Origin: a virus
DNA length: 64,000 nucleotides
Direction: 5' to 3' (one strand)
IMG/VR virus record: IMGVR_UViG_3300025769_012879
Span: 1-64,000 of that record
Positions 23,701 through 30,175 of the stretch are shown one piece after another. The notes below the pieces were generated by a model, which saw only the letters and a program-made list of their open reading frames with translations, was not told where the DNA came from and ran no database searches. Numbering within the stretch: the stretch's first letter is position 1; each line of letters opens with the position of its first letter. Made by a program: the position numbers and the translations under genes.

Positions 23701-24202
23701 TTCTGCACTTGAAGAACAAGAAGAGATTGAGGTGAATGTAACTGATGACGTCGCAGATCCAGCAGATTTAAGTGCCGATATCGAAGAGACAGAACCAGAA
23801 GACGTTACTCAGATTAAAAGAGATGCTGGTGTAACATTAAAAGATATTGAAGGTAAGAAAACTGATATTCCATTACCACAGATTCCTGGTTTAGATGAAA
23901 CTGGTAGAGATGAATCAGTTGATGTATATAAAAAGACTGTTGATGCTATTACTAGAAACTACAGAACTCTACATAATGAAAGTGATAGAAAAGAATTTAA
24001 AGAATATCTTGTAACTAATTTATTACTTTACTTTGATAAGTTTGAAAATGATATTGCTCCTGAGTTAAATCCTGTTACTACACCTGAGTATGAGAAACAG
24101 AAAGCAGAAAAAGCACAGTTCACTTCACAGGGTGCAGAAACAGTATCTGAAGAAATTAAGAAAGCAATAAGAGAAACATTAAAGAATAGTTTATTTGGAT
24201 GA
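20726..24202 (+). CDS. Trifunctional protein: nucleotidyltransferase, KxDG ligase-like, NMNAT-like
   Basis: 1158 aa. The leader M-N-K-I-L-N-E-G has L-N-E at 5-7. Domain 1 (about 25-140) is a nucleotidyltransferase with GTTGRK and SGDLDI (50-63). Domain 2 (about 255-480) has the ligase/capping motif K296-W-D-G with later motifs Y-F-F-G-E-V and M-V-K-Y-K. Domain 3 (about 655-850) is a cytidylyltransferase/NMNAT fold: GGFKPPHKGH (662-671), and F-S-A-T-Q-M-R (814-820) in place of the usual ISSTxxR. Candidate protease sites separate the parts: V-V-R-E|Q (632), I-I-K-E|N (919), L-E-E|Q (997). The C-terminal 240 residues are acidic and helical. Nucleic-acid repair, RNA capping or NAD restoration are possible roles. 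Confidence 0.7.
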   Translation: MNKILNEGGNIFKGAEGGSETIRIKREDVDPTLEWLEGILGIDLVNFKLGTTGRKETSGDLDIAIDKDKVSKDDLIKKLLAWVNENHPELDLANSDEKEMKQKVRQWIAKSGTSVHFKTPIRGDEANGFVQTDLMFGNPDFMLWAVKGEMGPSEYRGGDRQNLINAIATQRGYAWSAFFGLKDRESGERTNDPQEVVDKVLGPGHKPEDFDSIYTLFDIIADKEKYPDDVYEAIREKAGFEFPHRDETLDEAKKIEPRIQHAEDLIFFEGSEGAMRALDALEKMNDPEGRPETSLKWDGSPAVIFGRDADGKFIFTDKSGFGVKSYKGKVESEQEMEDMYRARSERAAKKMGVDPEGVFQKRYSKITPMMQKAFRLAEKSVDPDHRGYFFGEVLYFDKPKVEDGKFVFKPNMVKYKVATDSEIGKKIANSDVGIVLHLKKDVETLENQPLDFEGMTPDSDILFFGKTFIEKPVGVDDTEVAEIKQMVSTNSQAIDGFFNAEKLRKFAISDLPNLFYTYLNSKVDTGLENLGGDFIEWMNSKDRISSQKKENVANYINDNKDTFDIIWQIVSRTMKVKDDVIANIDSQGGLEFSQSLGDEEVGEGYVLSDEGKLIKLVDRSKFTRANRSVVREQEELDPDYEDDLAGQIADIADVETHVFIPGGFKPPHKGHLSLLLQAIDKYPDAIVHITSGPTKRTAGDLEISAEQAKQVWEKYIEKYGISNEVELDYFDRFATNRKKKDGSVITSSSPFLRIGLRMENELDPNSKVVAVSSEDEHINFVKNAATYLNDKKEKNFTFEPLKAEKIEVEPGVKFSATQMRKAISEGDFDTFKAFMPEKLSDDDAKEIFEMLGGVMGEASVAANIGGYSLPFGSDENQNEQTIYREQLRQVIRHLITKERDEMLSEEKQLRQLIRQIIKENDTPTKSTGLNKLIQALKIILPTVENGYKSLTTDKEQRDSFKQHYLKAIIDTLSPQDAIRDASGGEASAMLGGSALEEQEEIEVNVTDDVADPADLSADIEETEPEDVTQIKRDAGVTLKDIEGKKTDIPLPQIPGLDETGRDESVDVYKKTVDAITRNYRTLHNESDRKEFKEYLVTNLLLYFDKFENDIAPELNPVTTPEYEKQKAEKAQFTSQGAETVSEEIKKAIRETLKNSLFG

Positions 24203-24567
24203 GAAAGAACTTAAAGAAGAACTACTCTATAAAAAAGAAACTCAGATTAGAAAATAAAATAGATGAAGACTTTGAGGTGAGATTGAACAATCTTACCTTA
24301 GAAGATATTATTGCATTAAAGTTAGAGTTGTCAAGTAAAAATTATAAAGGTAAGTTCTATGGTCTTCAGTTATACAAATACATTCAAGACATAGCAAGAG
24401 ATGCAGTAGTTAAGTTTGCTATTGCAGCAACAAACTCAAAAATCAAAGCATCTTATTTATTAGGAATTTCTTATAAACAGTTAAAATATTTACAAAATGG
24501 TTATGACTACGAAGCGTACTTCGATACTACCCACTTAACAGATAAACCTTATGATGATACAATTTAG
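24199..24567 (+). CDS. Fis-like helix-turn-helix protein, 122 aa
   Basis: ATG 24199 overlaps the preceding TGA. The C-terminal half has a Fis/NtrC-type helix-turn-helix: 'AIAATNSKIKASYLLGISYKQLKYL' (given as SKIKASYLLGI and SYKQLKYLQ), about residues 76-100. The basic N-terminus (MRKNLKKNYSIKKKLRLE) may also touch DNA. It may be a phage transcription regulator or chromatin-shaping protein. Binding sites are unknown. Confidence in the HTH is moderate because only the recognition-helix pattern is clear. Confidence 0.6.
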   Translation: MRKNLKKNYSIKKKLRLENKIDEDFEVRLNNLTLEDIIALKLELSSKNYKGKFYGLQLYKYIQDIARDAVVKFAIAATNSKIKASYLLGISYKQLKYLQNGYDYEAYFDTTHLTDKPYDDTI

Positions 24568-24569
24568 TC

Positions 24570-24881
24570 ATGAAGATTTCAGAACTGGTTGTAGGAGAGT
24601 TCTATATTATAAAACCAACTACCAAAAAGCAGGTAGTAATAAATAAAGATAGTTTAAAGTTATCTTCTTTTTCACCAGTCTATAAAGAAAATAAAGTTTA
24701 TAAGGATTCTCTTTTCATCTATGTTGGTCAGAAAACAGTTCAGGTAGAAAAAAGACTTGACAGTAAGAAAAGAAATGTTTATACTTATAAACCACACATG
24801 ATGCACTGTGTGAAGACTGGTGAAACATTTAAAATAACCAGTTATTATATTCAAACATATTTTGTAAAGCCAAAGAAATAG
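24570..24881 (+). CDS. Hypothetical small beta protein, 103 aa
   Basis: ATG 24570, two bases after the preceding stop. The opening 'KISELVVGEFYIIKP' and the strand-rich pattern resemble an SH3-like barrel. Lys is abundant (over 20%). There are no catalytic residues or cysteine pairs suggesting a zinc site. It may bind nucleic acid. It is followed 9 nt later by another basic small gene. Confidence 0.5.
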   Translation: MKISELVVGEFYIIKPTTKKQVVINKDSLKLSSFSPVYKENKVYKDSLFIYVGQKTVQVEKRLDSKKRNVYTYKPHMMHCVKTGETFKITSYYIQTYFVKPKK

Positions 24882-24890
24882 GAGGGTGCT

Positions 24891-25124
24891 ATGGAGGCAA
24901 ATGGTTTGTTCGGACGACCTTGGAAGGTAGCAGGTCGTTTCGATACTTTTGAGGCAGCAGATAGGAAGCGAAAGCAACTGTCCTCAGAAAAAAATTTACA
25001 AGTAAAAGTAAAAAAGCAGTTGAAGGGTTTTGTAGTTAAGACCCGTTCTACAGTGGTTGAACCACAAGTAGAAGAAAAAAAGTCCCGTAAAAAGCAACGG
25101 AAGGAGAAGACAAGTGATCGCTGA
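24891..25124 (+). CDS. Small basic SPOR/double-psi-like protein, 77 aa
   Basis: ATG 24891 follows AGGAGGGTGCT, a strong site. The core (PWKVAGRFDTFEAADRKRKQL ... VKVKKQLKGFVVKTR) has the beta-alpha-beta rhythm of small SPOR-like folds and is basic throughout; the tail is highly charged (KKSRKKQRKEK). No catalytic motif is seen. It overlaps the GTG start of the purine gene by 11 nt. Confidence 0.5.
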   Translation: MEANGLFGRPWKVAGRFDTFEAADRKRKQLSSEKNLQVKVKKQLKGFVVKTRSTVVEPQVEEKKSRKKQRKEKTSDR

Positions 25125-26124
25125 TGTAGTCGTTGGTCTTCAGTATGGTGATGAAGGCAAGGGAAAGGTCACTCACCATCTTTGCAAAACAGGAGGATAC
25201 ACACACGTCCTTCGCTTCAACGGTGGTTGTAATGCAGGTCACACAATCTACCATGAAGGTAAGAAGTTTGTGACTCATCATATTCCAGCGGGTGTCTTTT
25301 TTGGAATCAAAAGCATTATTGGAAACGGTTGTGTACTTGATCCAAAACAATTTTTTAAAGAGTTAGAAGAGTTGAAGGCAGGTGGAATTGACACAGAGGG
25401 TCTGATTTATATTGCTAAGAATTGTCATGTAATCACCAATAATCATAAGGAAGAGGATGGCAAGGACAGTACAATTGGGACTACAAAGCGTGGTAACGGT
25501 CCTGCTTATCGAGACAAGTATTCCAGAGATGGATTCTTAGCACAGGATATTCCAGAGTTGCGACCATATCTAATCGATCTACATGATGAGTTTTGGAATC
25601 ATGGTGAAGTAAAAATTCTTTGTGAGGGTGCTCAAGGTTTCGGTCTTGATATTGATTGGGGCGACTATCCATTTGTCACTTCCAGTCACTGTCTAACGTC
25701 CTCAGTCATGCTAAATGCAATTCCACACTACGCTATTCGTGATGTATGGGGTGTGGCAAAGGCATATGAGACCTACGTTGGTGCTAAGAAGTTCCAACCA
25801 CCACACAACAAGGTGTTTGATCATATTCAAGAGGTCGGACAAGAGTTTGGAGCAACAACTGGTAGAGTGAGGCAATGTAACTGGATTGATTTGCCTTTTT
25901 TAAAGCGATCAGTTCAATTAAATGCTGTAAATAAAATTGTCTTTAACAAGATGGATGTTATGAGGCAAGTCGGAAATTGGAGTCTGAAAAACAACGATGG
26001 ACAGTCTGAGTATTATGAATACTTTTCAAGTGAGAACGAGTTTACTCATAGAATTGAAGAGTACCTATCAAATGCGGTAAAAGATTTAGAAATTTATTTT
26101 TCAGATAATCCACATAAAATTTAG
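25114..26124 (+). CDS. Short adenylosuccinate synthetase (PurA/PurZ family)
   Basis: 336 aa, GTG start with GGAGAAG upstream. PurA couples IMP and aspartate using GTP; phage PurZ uses dGMP to make the precursor of 2-aminoadenine DNA. Visible motifs are GLQYGDEGKGK (8-18, catalytic Asp13 kept), NAGHT (catalytic His43), IGTTKRGNGPAY (IMP-loop equivalent), T-T-G-R-V-R-Q-C (aspartate loop) and N-K-M-D (guanine specificity). PurA is about 430 aa; the length here matches PurZ. Known S-2L/phiVC8 PurZ lack the Asp13 equivalent, so this is either a compact PurA or a PurZ0-type enzyme that keeps Asp. GGHNAGHT of PurA reads GGCNAGHT. No dATPase, MazZ or DpoZ gene is in the window. Confidence 0.88.
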   Translation: MIADVVVGLQYGDEGKGKVTHHLCKTGGYTHVLRFNGGCNAGHTIYHEGKKFVTHHIPAGVFFGIKSIIGNGCVLDPKQFFKELEELKAGGIDTEGLIYIAKNCHVITNNHKEEDGKDSTIGTTKRGNGPAYRDKYSRDGFLAQDIPELRPYLIDLHDEFWNHGEVKILCEGAQGFGLDIDWGDYPFVTSSHCLTSSVMLNAIPHYAIRDVWGVAKAYETYVGAKKFQPPHNKVFDHIQEVGQEFGATTGRVRQCNWIDLPFLKRSVQLNAVNKIVFNKMDVMRQVGNWSLKNNDGQSEYYEYFSSENEFTHRIEEYLSNAVKDLEIYFSDNPHKI

Positions 26125-26132
26125 GAGATATT

Positions 26133-26348
26133 ATGACAGATAAATATTATAAATTTCATTTTAAGAATGATAGAGTCAGCAAGGTTAAAAGTTATGATGT
26201 TGAGAATCTAGATCAGTTCTCTGATGCTTTAAAGTTTGCTTATGATGCGCTTGATAATCTAAATGAAGTAGAAGGTGGATACAGAATCGTTGGGATTTAT
26301 GAAATTCTTTATCCGCACAACTTACAAAATCCCGATAACTTAAACTAA
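26133..26348 (+). CDS. Hypothetical protein, 71 aa
   Basis: ATG 26133 after AGGAGATATT. Small soluble alpha/beta protein (KYYKFHFKNDRVSKVKSYDV then a helix DALKFAYDALDNL). No motif is recognised. It lies between the purine and ClpP-like genes on one strand with gaps of 8 and 17 nt, so it is co-transcribed with them. Confidence 0.5.
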   Translation: MTDKYYKFHFKNDRVSKVKSYDVENLDQFSDALKFAYDALDNLNEVEGGYRIVGIYEILYPHNLQNPDNLN

Positions 26349-26365
26349 TTACAAAAGGAAACAAA

Positions 26366-27031
26366 ATGACAAGATATTATTGGTGCGACGATAAAACCAA
26401 AGAGAAAATCGAAGAAGAATCTCAAGATGACGGTGGAGTATCACCAATCATTCTAATGGGTGGACCTGATGGACCACCACCAGCCATGGACTGTATTGAC
26501 GTCTCTGACAACGTAATCATGTTTTATGGTGATGTCAGCGAAAAGAATGCAAAGGTTCTAAATAAGGCAATTAGAATGATAGACAAGGACCTACAAGTTT
26601 TCAAGGTCAAATATGATGCAGATCCACCACCAATTAAGTTACACATCAGTTCTTACGGTGGATCTGTTTTTGCAGGACTTTCAACAGTAGATGTAATTCT
26701 GAATTGTAAAACACCAGTTCACACTTACATTGATGGATCAGCCGCCTCAGCAGCAACTCTAATCAGCGTTGCCGGAGATAAGAGATTCATTTACGAGCAT
26801 TCACACATGCTTATCCACCAACTTTCCTCTTCTATGTGGGGCAAGTTTGAGGACTTCAAGGATGAGATGGAAAACCTCGACATGCTTATGACTAAGATCA
26901 AGAAGATCTACAAAGAAAAAACAAGTATGTCAATGAGGCAGATCACAGAAATACTTAAAAGAGACAAGTGGTTTGATGCTGAAAAGTGTGTTGAACTTGG
27001 ACTTGTCGATGAGATTGTAGAAAATGGCTAA
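26366..27031 (+). CDS. ClpP-like serine protease
   Basis: 221 aa, ATG 26366 with AAAAGGA. The ClpP/crotonase fold is evident: S-S-Y-G-G-S (oxyanion strand, 95-100), nucleophile S128 in GSAAS, His151 in L-I-H-Q, and Asp200 in K-R-D before the typical A-x-x-C-V-E-L-G-L-V-D-E-I end. In cells ClpP degrades unfolded substrates with ClpA/X/C. A phage copy may form a tetradecamer with the host unfoldase, or act alone in head maturation or host takeover. The 45-residue N-terminal extension with a PDGPPP stretch replaces the usual short loop. It overlaps PhoH by 8 nt. Confidence 0.85.
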   Translation: MTRYYWCDDKTKEKIEEESQDDGGVSPIILMGGPDGPPPAMDCIDVSDNVIMFYGDVSEKNAKVLNKAIRMIDKDLQVFKVKYDADPPPIKLHISSYGGSVFAGLSTVDVILNCKTPVHTYIDGSAASAATLISVAGDKRFIYEHSHMLIHQLSSSMWGKFEDFKDEMENLDMLMTKIKKIYKEKTSMSMRQITEILKRDKWFDAEKCVELGLVDEIVENG

Positions 27032-28340
27032 AAAAACTTATGTTTTAGATACAAATGTTTATCTTTCTGACCCAACTGCTTTTAAAAACTTTGGAAGAAA
27101 CGATGTTGTTATTCCATTAAAGGTTCTTGAAGAGATCGATAAGCATAAGAAGAGACAGGACGGTGTGGGGGCTAATGCTCGCCACACCATTCGTCTTTTG
27201 GACGAGTATCGTGGAAAGGGATCTCTTGAAAAGGGGGTCCGTATTGAGAAGGGTAAGGGTCTGCTCAGAGCAAGAATCTCTGATATCAATGCTCTCCCAG
27301 CAGAGTCAAATAAAAAAGATCCAGACAACATTATTCTTGCCTGTGCTTTGAACGAAGTAAATGATGGTAAAAGAGTAGTTGTTGTTTCCCGCGACATTAA
27401 CCTCAGAGTGCGCTGTGACGCCCTTGGAATCCCTTGTGAGGGGTATGACATAAACCAAGTCGTAAATGACCGCAGCGAACTATACACGGGGTTTGAGAGG
27501 CATTTGGTAGATGACCAAACAATCGATCATTTTTACCAAGGTGAAAAAATCTTTGTGGATAAAGAAGAAAAGTTGTTATTACCTAATCAGTTTGTTATGT
27601 TGATCTCTAATTCTAATGAGAAGAAAACTGCCTTGGCAAGATTCTTAGCATACAACAAGCCTCTTGTAAAGGCAGGGATCCACAAACATGGAGTCTGGGA
27701 CATCACACCAAGAAACAAAGAGCAATCTTTTGCCATTGATCTCTTATTGGACCCAAGTATTCCTATTGTATCCCTCATTGGTGCCGCTGGTTGCGGTAAA
27801 ACTCTATTGGCTGTGGCTGCTGGATTGGAACAAGTTTTAGACGAGGGTTCACAAGAACCAATCTATAATAAACTTGTAGTGTCCAGACCAATTATGCCTA
27901 TGGGTAGAGACATTGGTTACTTGCCAGGAACCATGGAAGAGAAGATGGCACCTTGGTTAGCACCTGTTCAAGATAACTTAAAGTTTTTGATGGGTAATGA
28001 TAAAGTATTGCTTGAAATGTATGCGGAAAAAGGTATTATTGAGATTGAGGCGCTCACTTATATTCGTGGTCGTTCAATTGCAAATGCTTTTATCATCATT
28101 GATGAGGCACAGAACTTATCAGTTCACGAGTTAAAAACAATTATTACTCGTGTTGGTGAGGGTACAAAGATTGTCCTCACAGGTGATATTGAGCAGATCG
28201 ATACCGTATACTTGGACGCAACAAGCAACGGTCTATCCTACGCTGTTGAGAAGTTCAAGGAGCACGATCTCGCAGGTCACGTTTCACTACAGAAGGGTGA
28301 GAGATCAAAGGTCGCGACATTAGCAGCAAAGGTGTTATAA
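27024..28340 (+). CDS. phoH: PIN-domain PhoH-like ATPase
   Basis: 438 aa. The N-terminal PIN RNase domain has acidic residues in V-L-D-T-N (8-12), E-E-I-D and D-P-D-N, then V-S-R-D. The PhoH ATPase domain has Walker A GAAGCGKT (253-260) and Walker B F-I-I-I-D-E-A-Q (about 356-363), then L-T-G-D-I-E-Q. PhoH2 proteins of this layout are RNA helicase/RNases in bacteria, and phoH is a common marine phage gene. A role in phosphate-stress response of the host or RNA turnover is usually proposed but not settled. The ATG lies inside the end of the ClpP gene (8-nt overlap), indicating coupled expression. Confidence 0.92.
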   Translation: MAKKTYVLDTNVYLSDPTAFKNFGRNDVVIPLKVLEEIDKHKKRQDGVGANARHTIRLLDEYRGKGSLEKGVRIEKGKGLLRARISDINALPAESNKKDPDNIILACALNEVNDGKRVVVVSRDINLRVRCDALGIPCEGYDINQVVNDRSELYTGFERHLVDDQTIDHFYQGEKIFVDKEEKLLLPNQFVMLISNSNEKKTALARFLAYNKPLVKAGIHKHGVWDITPRNKEQSFAIDLLLDPSIPIVSLIGAAGCGKTLLAVAAGLEQVLDEGSQEPIYNKLVVSRPIMPMGRDIGYLPGTMEEKMAPWLAPVQDNLKFLMGNDKVLLEMYAEKGIIEIEALTYIRGRSIANAFIIIDEAQNLSVHELKTIITRVGEGTKIVLTGDIEQIDTVYLDATSNGLSYAVEKFKEHDLAGHVSLQKGERSKVATLAAKVL

Positions 28341-28588
28341 TGAATTTAAAGGAATATATGATCGACTATGTTGGAAACAAGCACAACCCTGAAAATGATG
28401 ATGTTACAGTCGATATGGTTGTAGAAACTTTGGCAGAGGAGTTTCCTGAGTTTCTACTTATGGTTGCAGAGGAGAACTATATCAGAGGGTATGAACAAGC
28501 ACTCGATGATGTTAATAGTGTAAAACAAAAGTATGGACAGCAAGCAGCAGTACATAAGAAGAAGAGCAAAAAGCGCAAAAATAAATAA
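28340..28588 (+). CDS. Hypothetical protein, 82 aa
   Basis: ATG 28340 shares its A with the PhoH stop (TAATG). The first 65 residues are acidic and helical (VDMVVETLAEEFPEFLLMV); the last 15 are very basic (AVHKKKSKKRKNK). This bipolar charge suits an adaptor or a nucleic-acid-bound protein. No family is recognised. It overlaps the next gene by 56 nt. Confidence 0.5.
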   Translation: MNLKEYMIDYVGNKHNPENDDVTVDMVVETLAEEFPEFLLMVAEENYIRGYEQALDDVNSVKQKYGQQAAVHKKKSKKRKNK

Positions 28589-29180
28589 TGGTTTTACTAT
28601 AAACGGCGTCAAAGTTCAAGTTGGTGAGAAACCTAACTTTGATGTTGAAAAGTTTCTGAAAAATAAATTTAGTAAGTTACCTAACAATTTAGTAAATTGC
28701 GTCAATAAAATTATTTTTGGTGGATTTCACCTTAGTCCTGAGTATATTGGTAAATCTGTAAATGATGTTATATACTTAAGCAATAAATCTAATGAAGAAG
28801 ATCTCTTTTCTGATCTTATCCACGAGTTGGCACACGCTTTTATTAGAAAGAACCATAAACAAGTTTTTGGTGATGGCAAACTTAAAAAAGAATTTCTATC
28901 TAAAAGAAATAAGTTATATCACAAAATGAGATCAAGTGGGATAAATTTGCCACCTCATCAGTATTTTGAAAATCCAAATTTTGATAGAAAATTTGATGGG
29001 TATTTGAATAGAGCGGTGGGATATGATCTTCTTAGTCAGTTAATCTCTGGTATATTTCCAACTTGTTATAGCGTTAGTTCTTTGGATGAATACTTTTCAG
29101 TTGGTCTTGAATTACTATTTACTGGTAAGGGCAGGATGCTTGAGGACTGTCCTGTATTGAGAGAGAAGGTGTCATTATGA
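28533..29180 (+). CDS. Metallopeptidase-like protein with HELAH motif
   Basis: Up to 215 aa. A zincin helix D-L-I-H-E-L-A-H-A-F lies at about 93-102, and a downstream S-L-D-E-Y-F-S-V-G-L-E offers the third glutamate. The domain resembles SprT/anthrax-toxin-LF-type zincins in size. The start is uncertain: ATG 28533 gives a 56-nt overlap with the previous gene and has no good ribosome site. No alternative ATG, GTG or TTG precedes the conserved part closely. It is the third HExxH protein in this window. Its target is unknown; head proteins or host proteins are both possible. Confidence 0.6.
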   Translation: MDSKQQYIRRRAKSAKINNGFTINGVKVQVGEKPNFDVEKFLKNKFSKLPNNLVNCVNKIIFGGFHLSPEYIGKSVNDVIYLSNKSNEEDLFSDLIHELAHAFIRKNHKQVFGDGKLKKEFLSKRNKLYHKMRSSGINLPPHQYFENPNFDRKFDGYLNRAVGYDLLSQLISGIFPTCYSVSSLDEYFSVGLELLFTGKGRMLEDCPVLREKVSL

Positions 29181-29431
29181 GAAAACCAAGAGTTCTTTTT
29201 GAACAAGCACTAACAGAAAAAATGCAGCGTTTGCGAAATAAAGTAGCAGCAAAACAAAAAGAAAAGCAAAAACGTAAAGAAGACGAGAAGAAGAAAGGAT
29301 TTGAAAAATTTTACAAGATGAGTTATAATGAACTACGTCAAGAGGCAAGAGATTTAGAAATATCCACTTGGCGTAAGACAAAAGAGGATTTAATTGAAGA
29401 ACTCATCCGAGAATACAAAAGATTACATTAG
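29177..29431 (+). CDS. SAP-domain protein, 84 aa
   Basis: ATG 29177 overlaps the preceding TGA. A basic coiled coil (about 10-48: KQKEKQKRKEDEKKK) precedes a SAP motif, MSYNELRQEARDLEIS then KTKEDLIEELI (about 48-80), a DNA-binding helix-extended-helix. It may recruit a nuclease or recombination factor to DNA. Its end overlaps the start of the Cas4/RecB-type nuclease by 38 nt, which supports a joint role. Confidence 0.65.
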   Translation: MRKPRVLFEQALTEKMQRLRNKVAAKQKEKQKRKEDEKKKGFEKFYKMSYNELRQEARDLEISTWRKTKEDLIEELIREYKRLH

Positions 29432-30170
29432 TTACTCACGCTACAAGATGTTTAGTGAGTGCGGTTGGCGATACCGCTTAGTTTACAAAGACAAGATTCC
29501 ATATTACTCCAGCAATGAGTACACAGCGTTTGGTACAGCAATCCACGCTACTTGTGAGAATGTCCTCTTTGGAAATGAGAACGCAAAACCAGAAGAATAT
29601 TTTGTTGAGCAGTTTACAAACGAGCGCAAAGAGGTTGAGAAACCAGATGACGTTCTAGCGGAGCAGATGCTCTCACAAGGCAAGACAATACTCCCACAGG
29701 TACAAGGAGCAGTTAAGAGCGTCTTTGGCGATTACAAGGTATTCTCAGTCGAAGAAGAACTATTACAACCTATCAGAGATGACCTTGATTTCAAGGGATA
29801 TATCGATATGGTTCTAAAAACACCTGATGGCAAGTACCACATTTTAGATTGGAAAACTTGTTCATGGGGTTGGAACGCTCAAAAGAAATCTGATAAACTC
29901 ATGACTTATCAGTTAACGCTATACAAAAAATATTTCTGTGAAAAACACGACATTGATCCAAGTATGGTTGAGACATACTTTGGTTTATTGAAGAGAACCC
30001 CAAAGAAAAACAACGTTGAGATCTTTCGTGTAACAAGTGGCAACAAAAAAACTGAAAATGCCCTTAAATCATTAAATAATTTTATCTATAATACTGACAA
30101 GAATATGTTTTTCAAGAACAGACTCTCTTGCAAATACTGTTCTTTCTATAAAACAGAACATTGTAGGTAA
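29394..30170 (+). CDS. Cas4/RecB-type PD-(D/E)XK exonuclease
   Basis: 258 aa from TTG 29394, chosen because AGAGG lies 5-6 nt before it; the conserved YISYSRYKMFSECGW follows at once. Nuclease residues are H in A-I-H-A-T-C-E-N, D in G-Y-I-D-M-V, and the I-L-D-W-K triad. Cys23 with C246, C249 and C257 matches the four-cysteine Fe-S site of Cas4, AddB and Dna2. The family resects DNA ends, so a role in recombination or replication is likely. No CRISPR genes are near, so it is not part of an adaptation module. The SAP gene just upstream probably assists. Confidence 0.82.
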   Translation: MKNSSENTKDYISYSRYKMFSECGWRYRLVYKDKIPYYSSNEYTAFGTAIHATCENVLFGNENAKPEEYFVEQFTNERKEVEKPDDVLAEQMLSQGKTILPQVQGAVKSVFGDYKVFSVEEELLQPIRDDLDFKGYIDMVLKTPDGKYHILDWKTCSWGWNAQKKSDKLMTYQLTLYKKYFCEKHDIDPSMVETYFGLLKRTPKKNNVEIFRVTSGNKKTENALKSLNNFIYNTDKNMFFKNRLSCKYCSFYKTEHCR

Positions 30171-30175
30171 AATTA

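Noticed and set aside
25114-26124. Definite PurZ and Z-genome call
   Set aside because: Asp13 is kept and no partner genes are in the window; I left it as PurA/PurZ family.
26366-27031. ClpP-like gene as the prohead protease
   Set aside because: Fold and triad are ClpP-type, not gp21 or U35-type, and no capsid or scaffold genes are adjacent.
27059-27487. 142-codon open frame on the minus strand
   Set aside because: Antisense to the PIN-PhoH gene; its product is Ser/Arg/Leu-rich with no domain.
29394-30170. CRISPR Cas4 adaptation gene
   Set aside because: No cas1/cas2 and no repeat-spacer array anywhere in the window; Cas4-like nucleases are common in phages.
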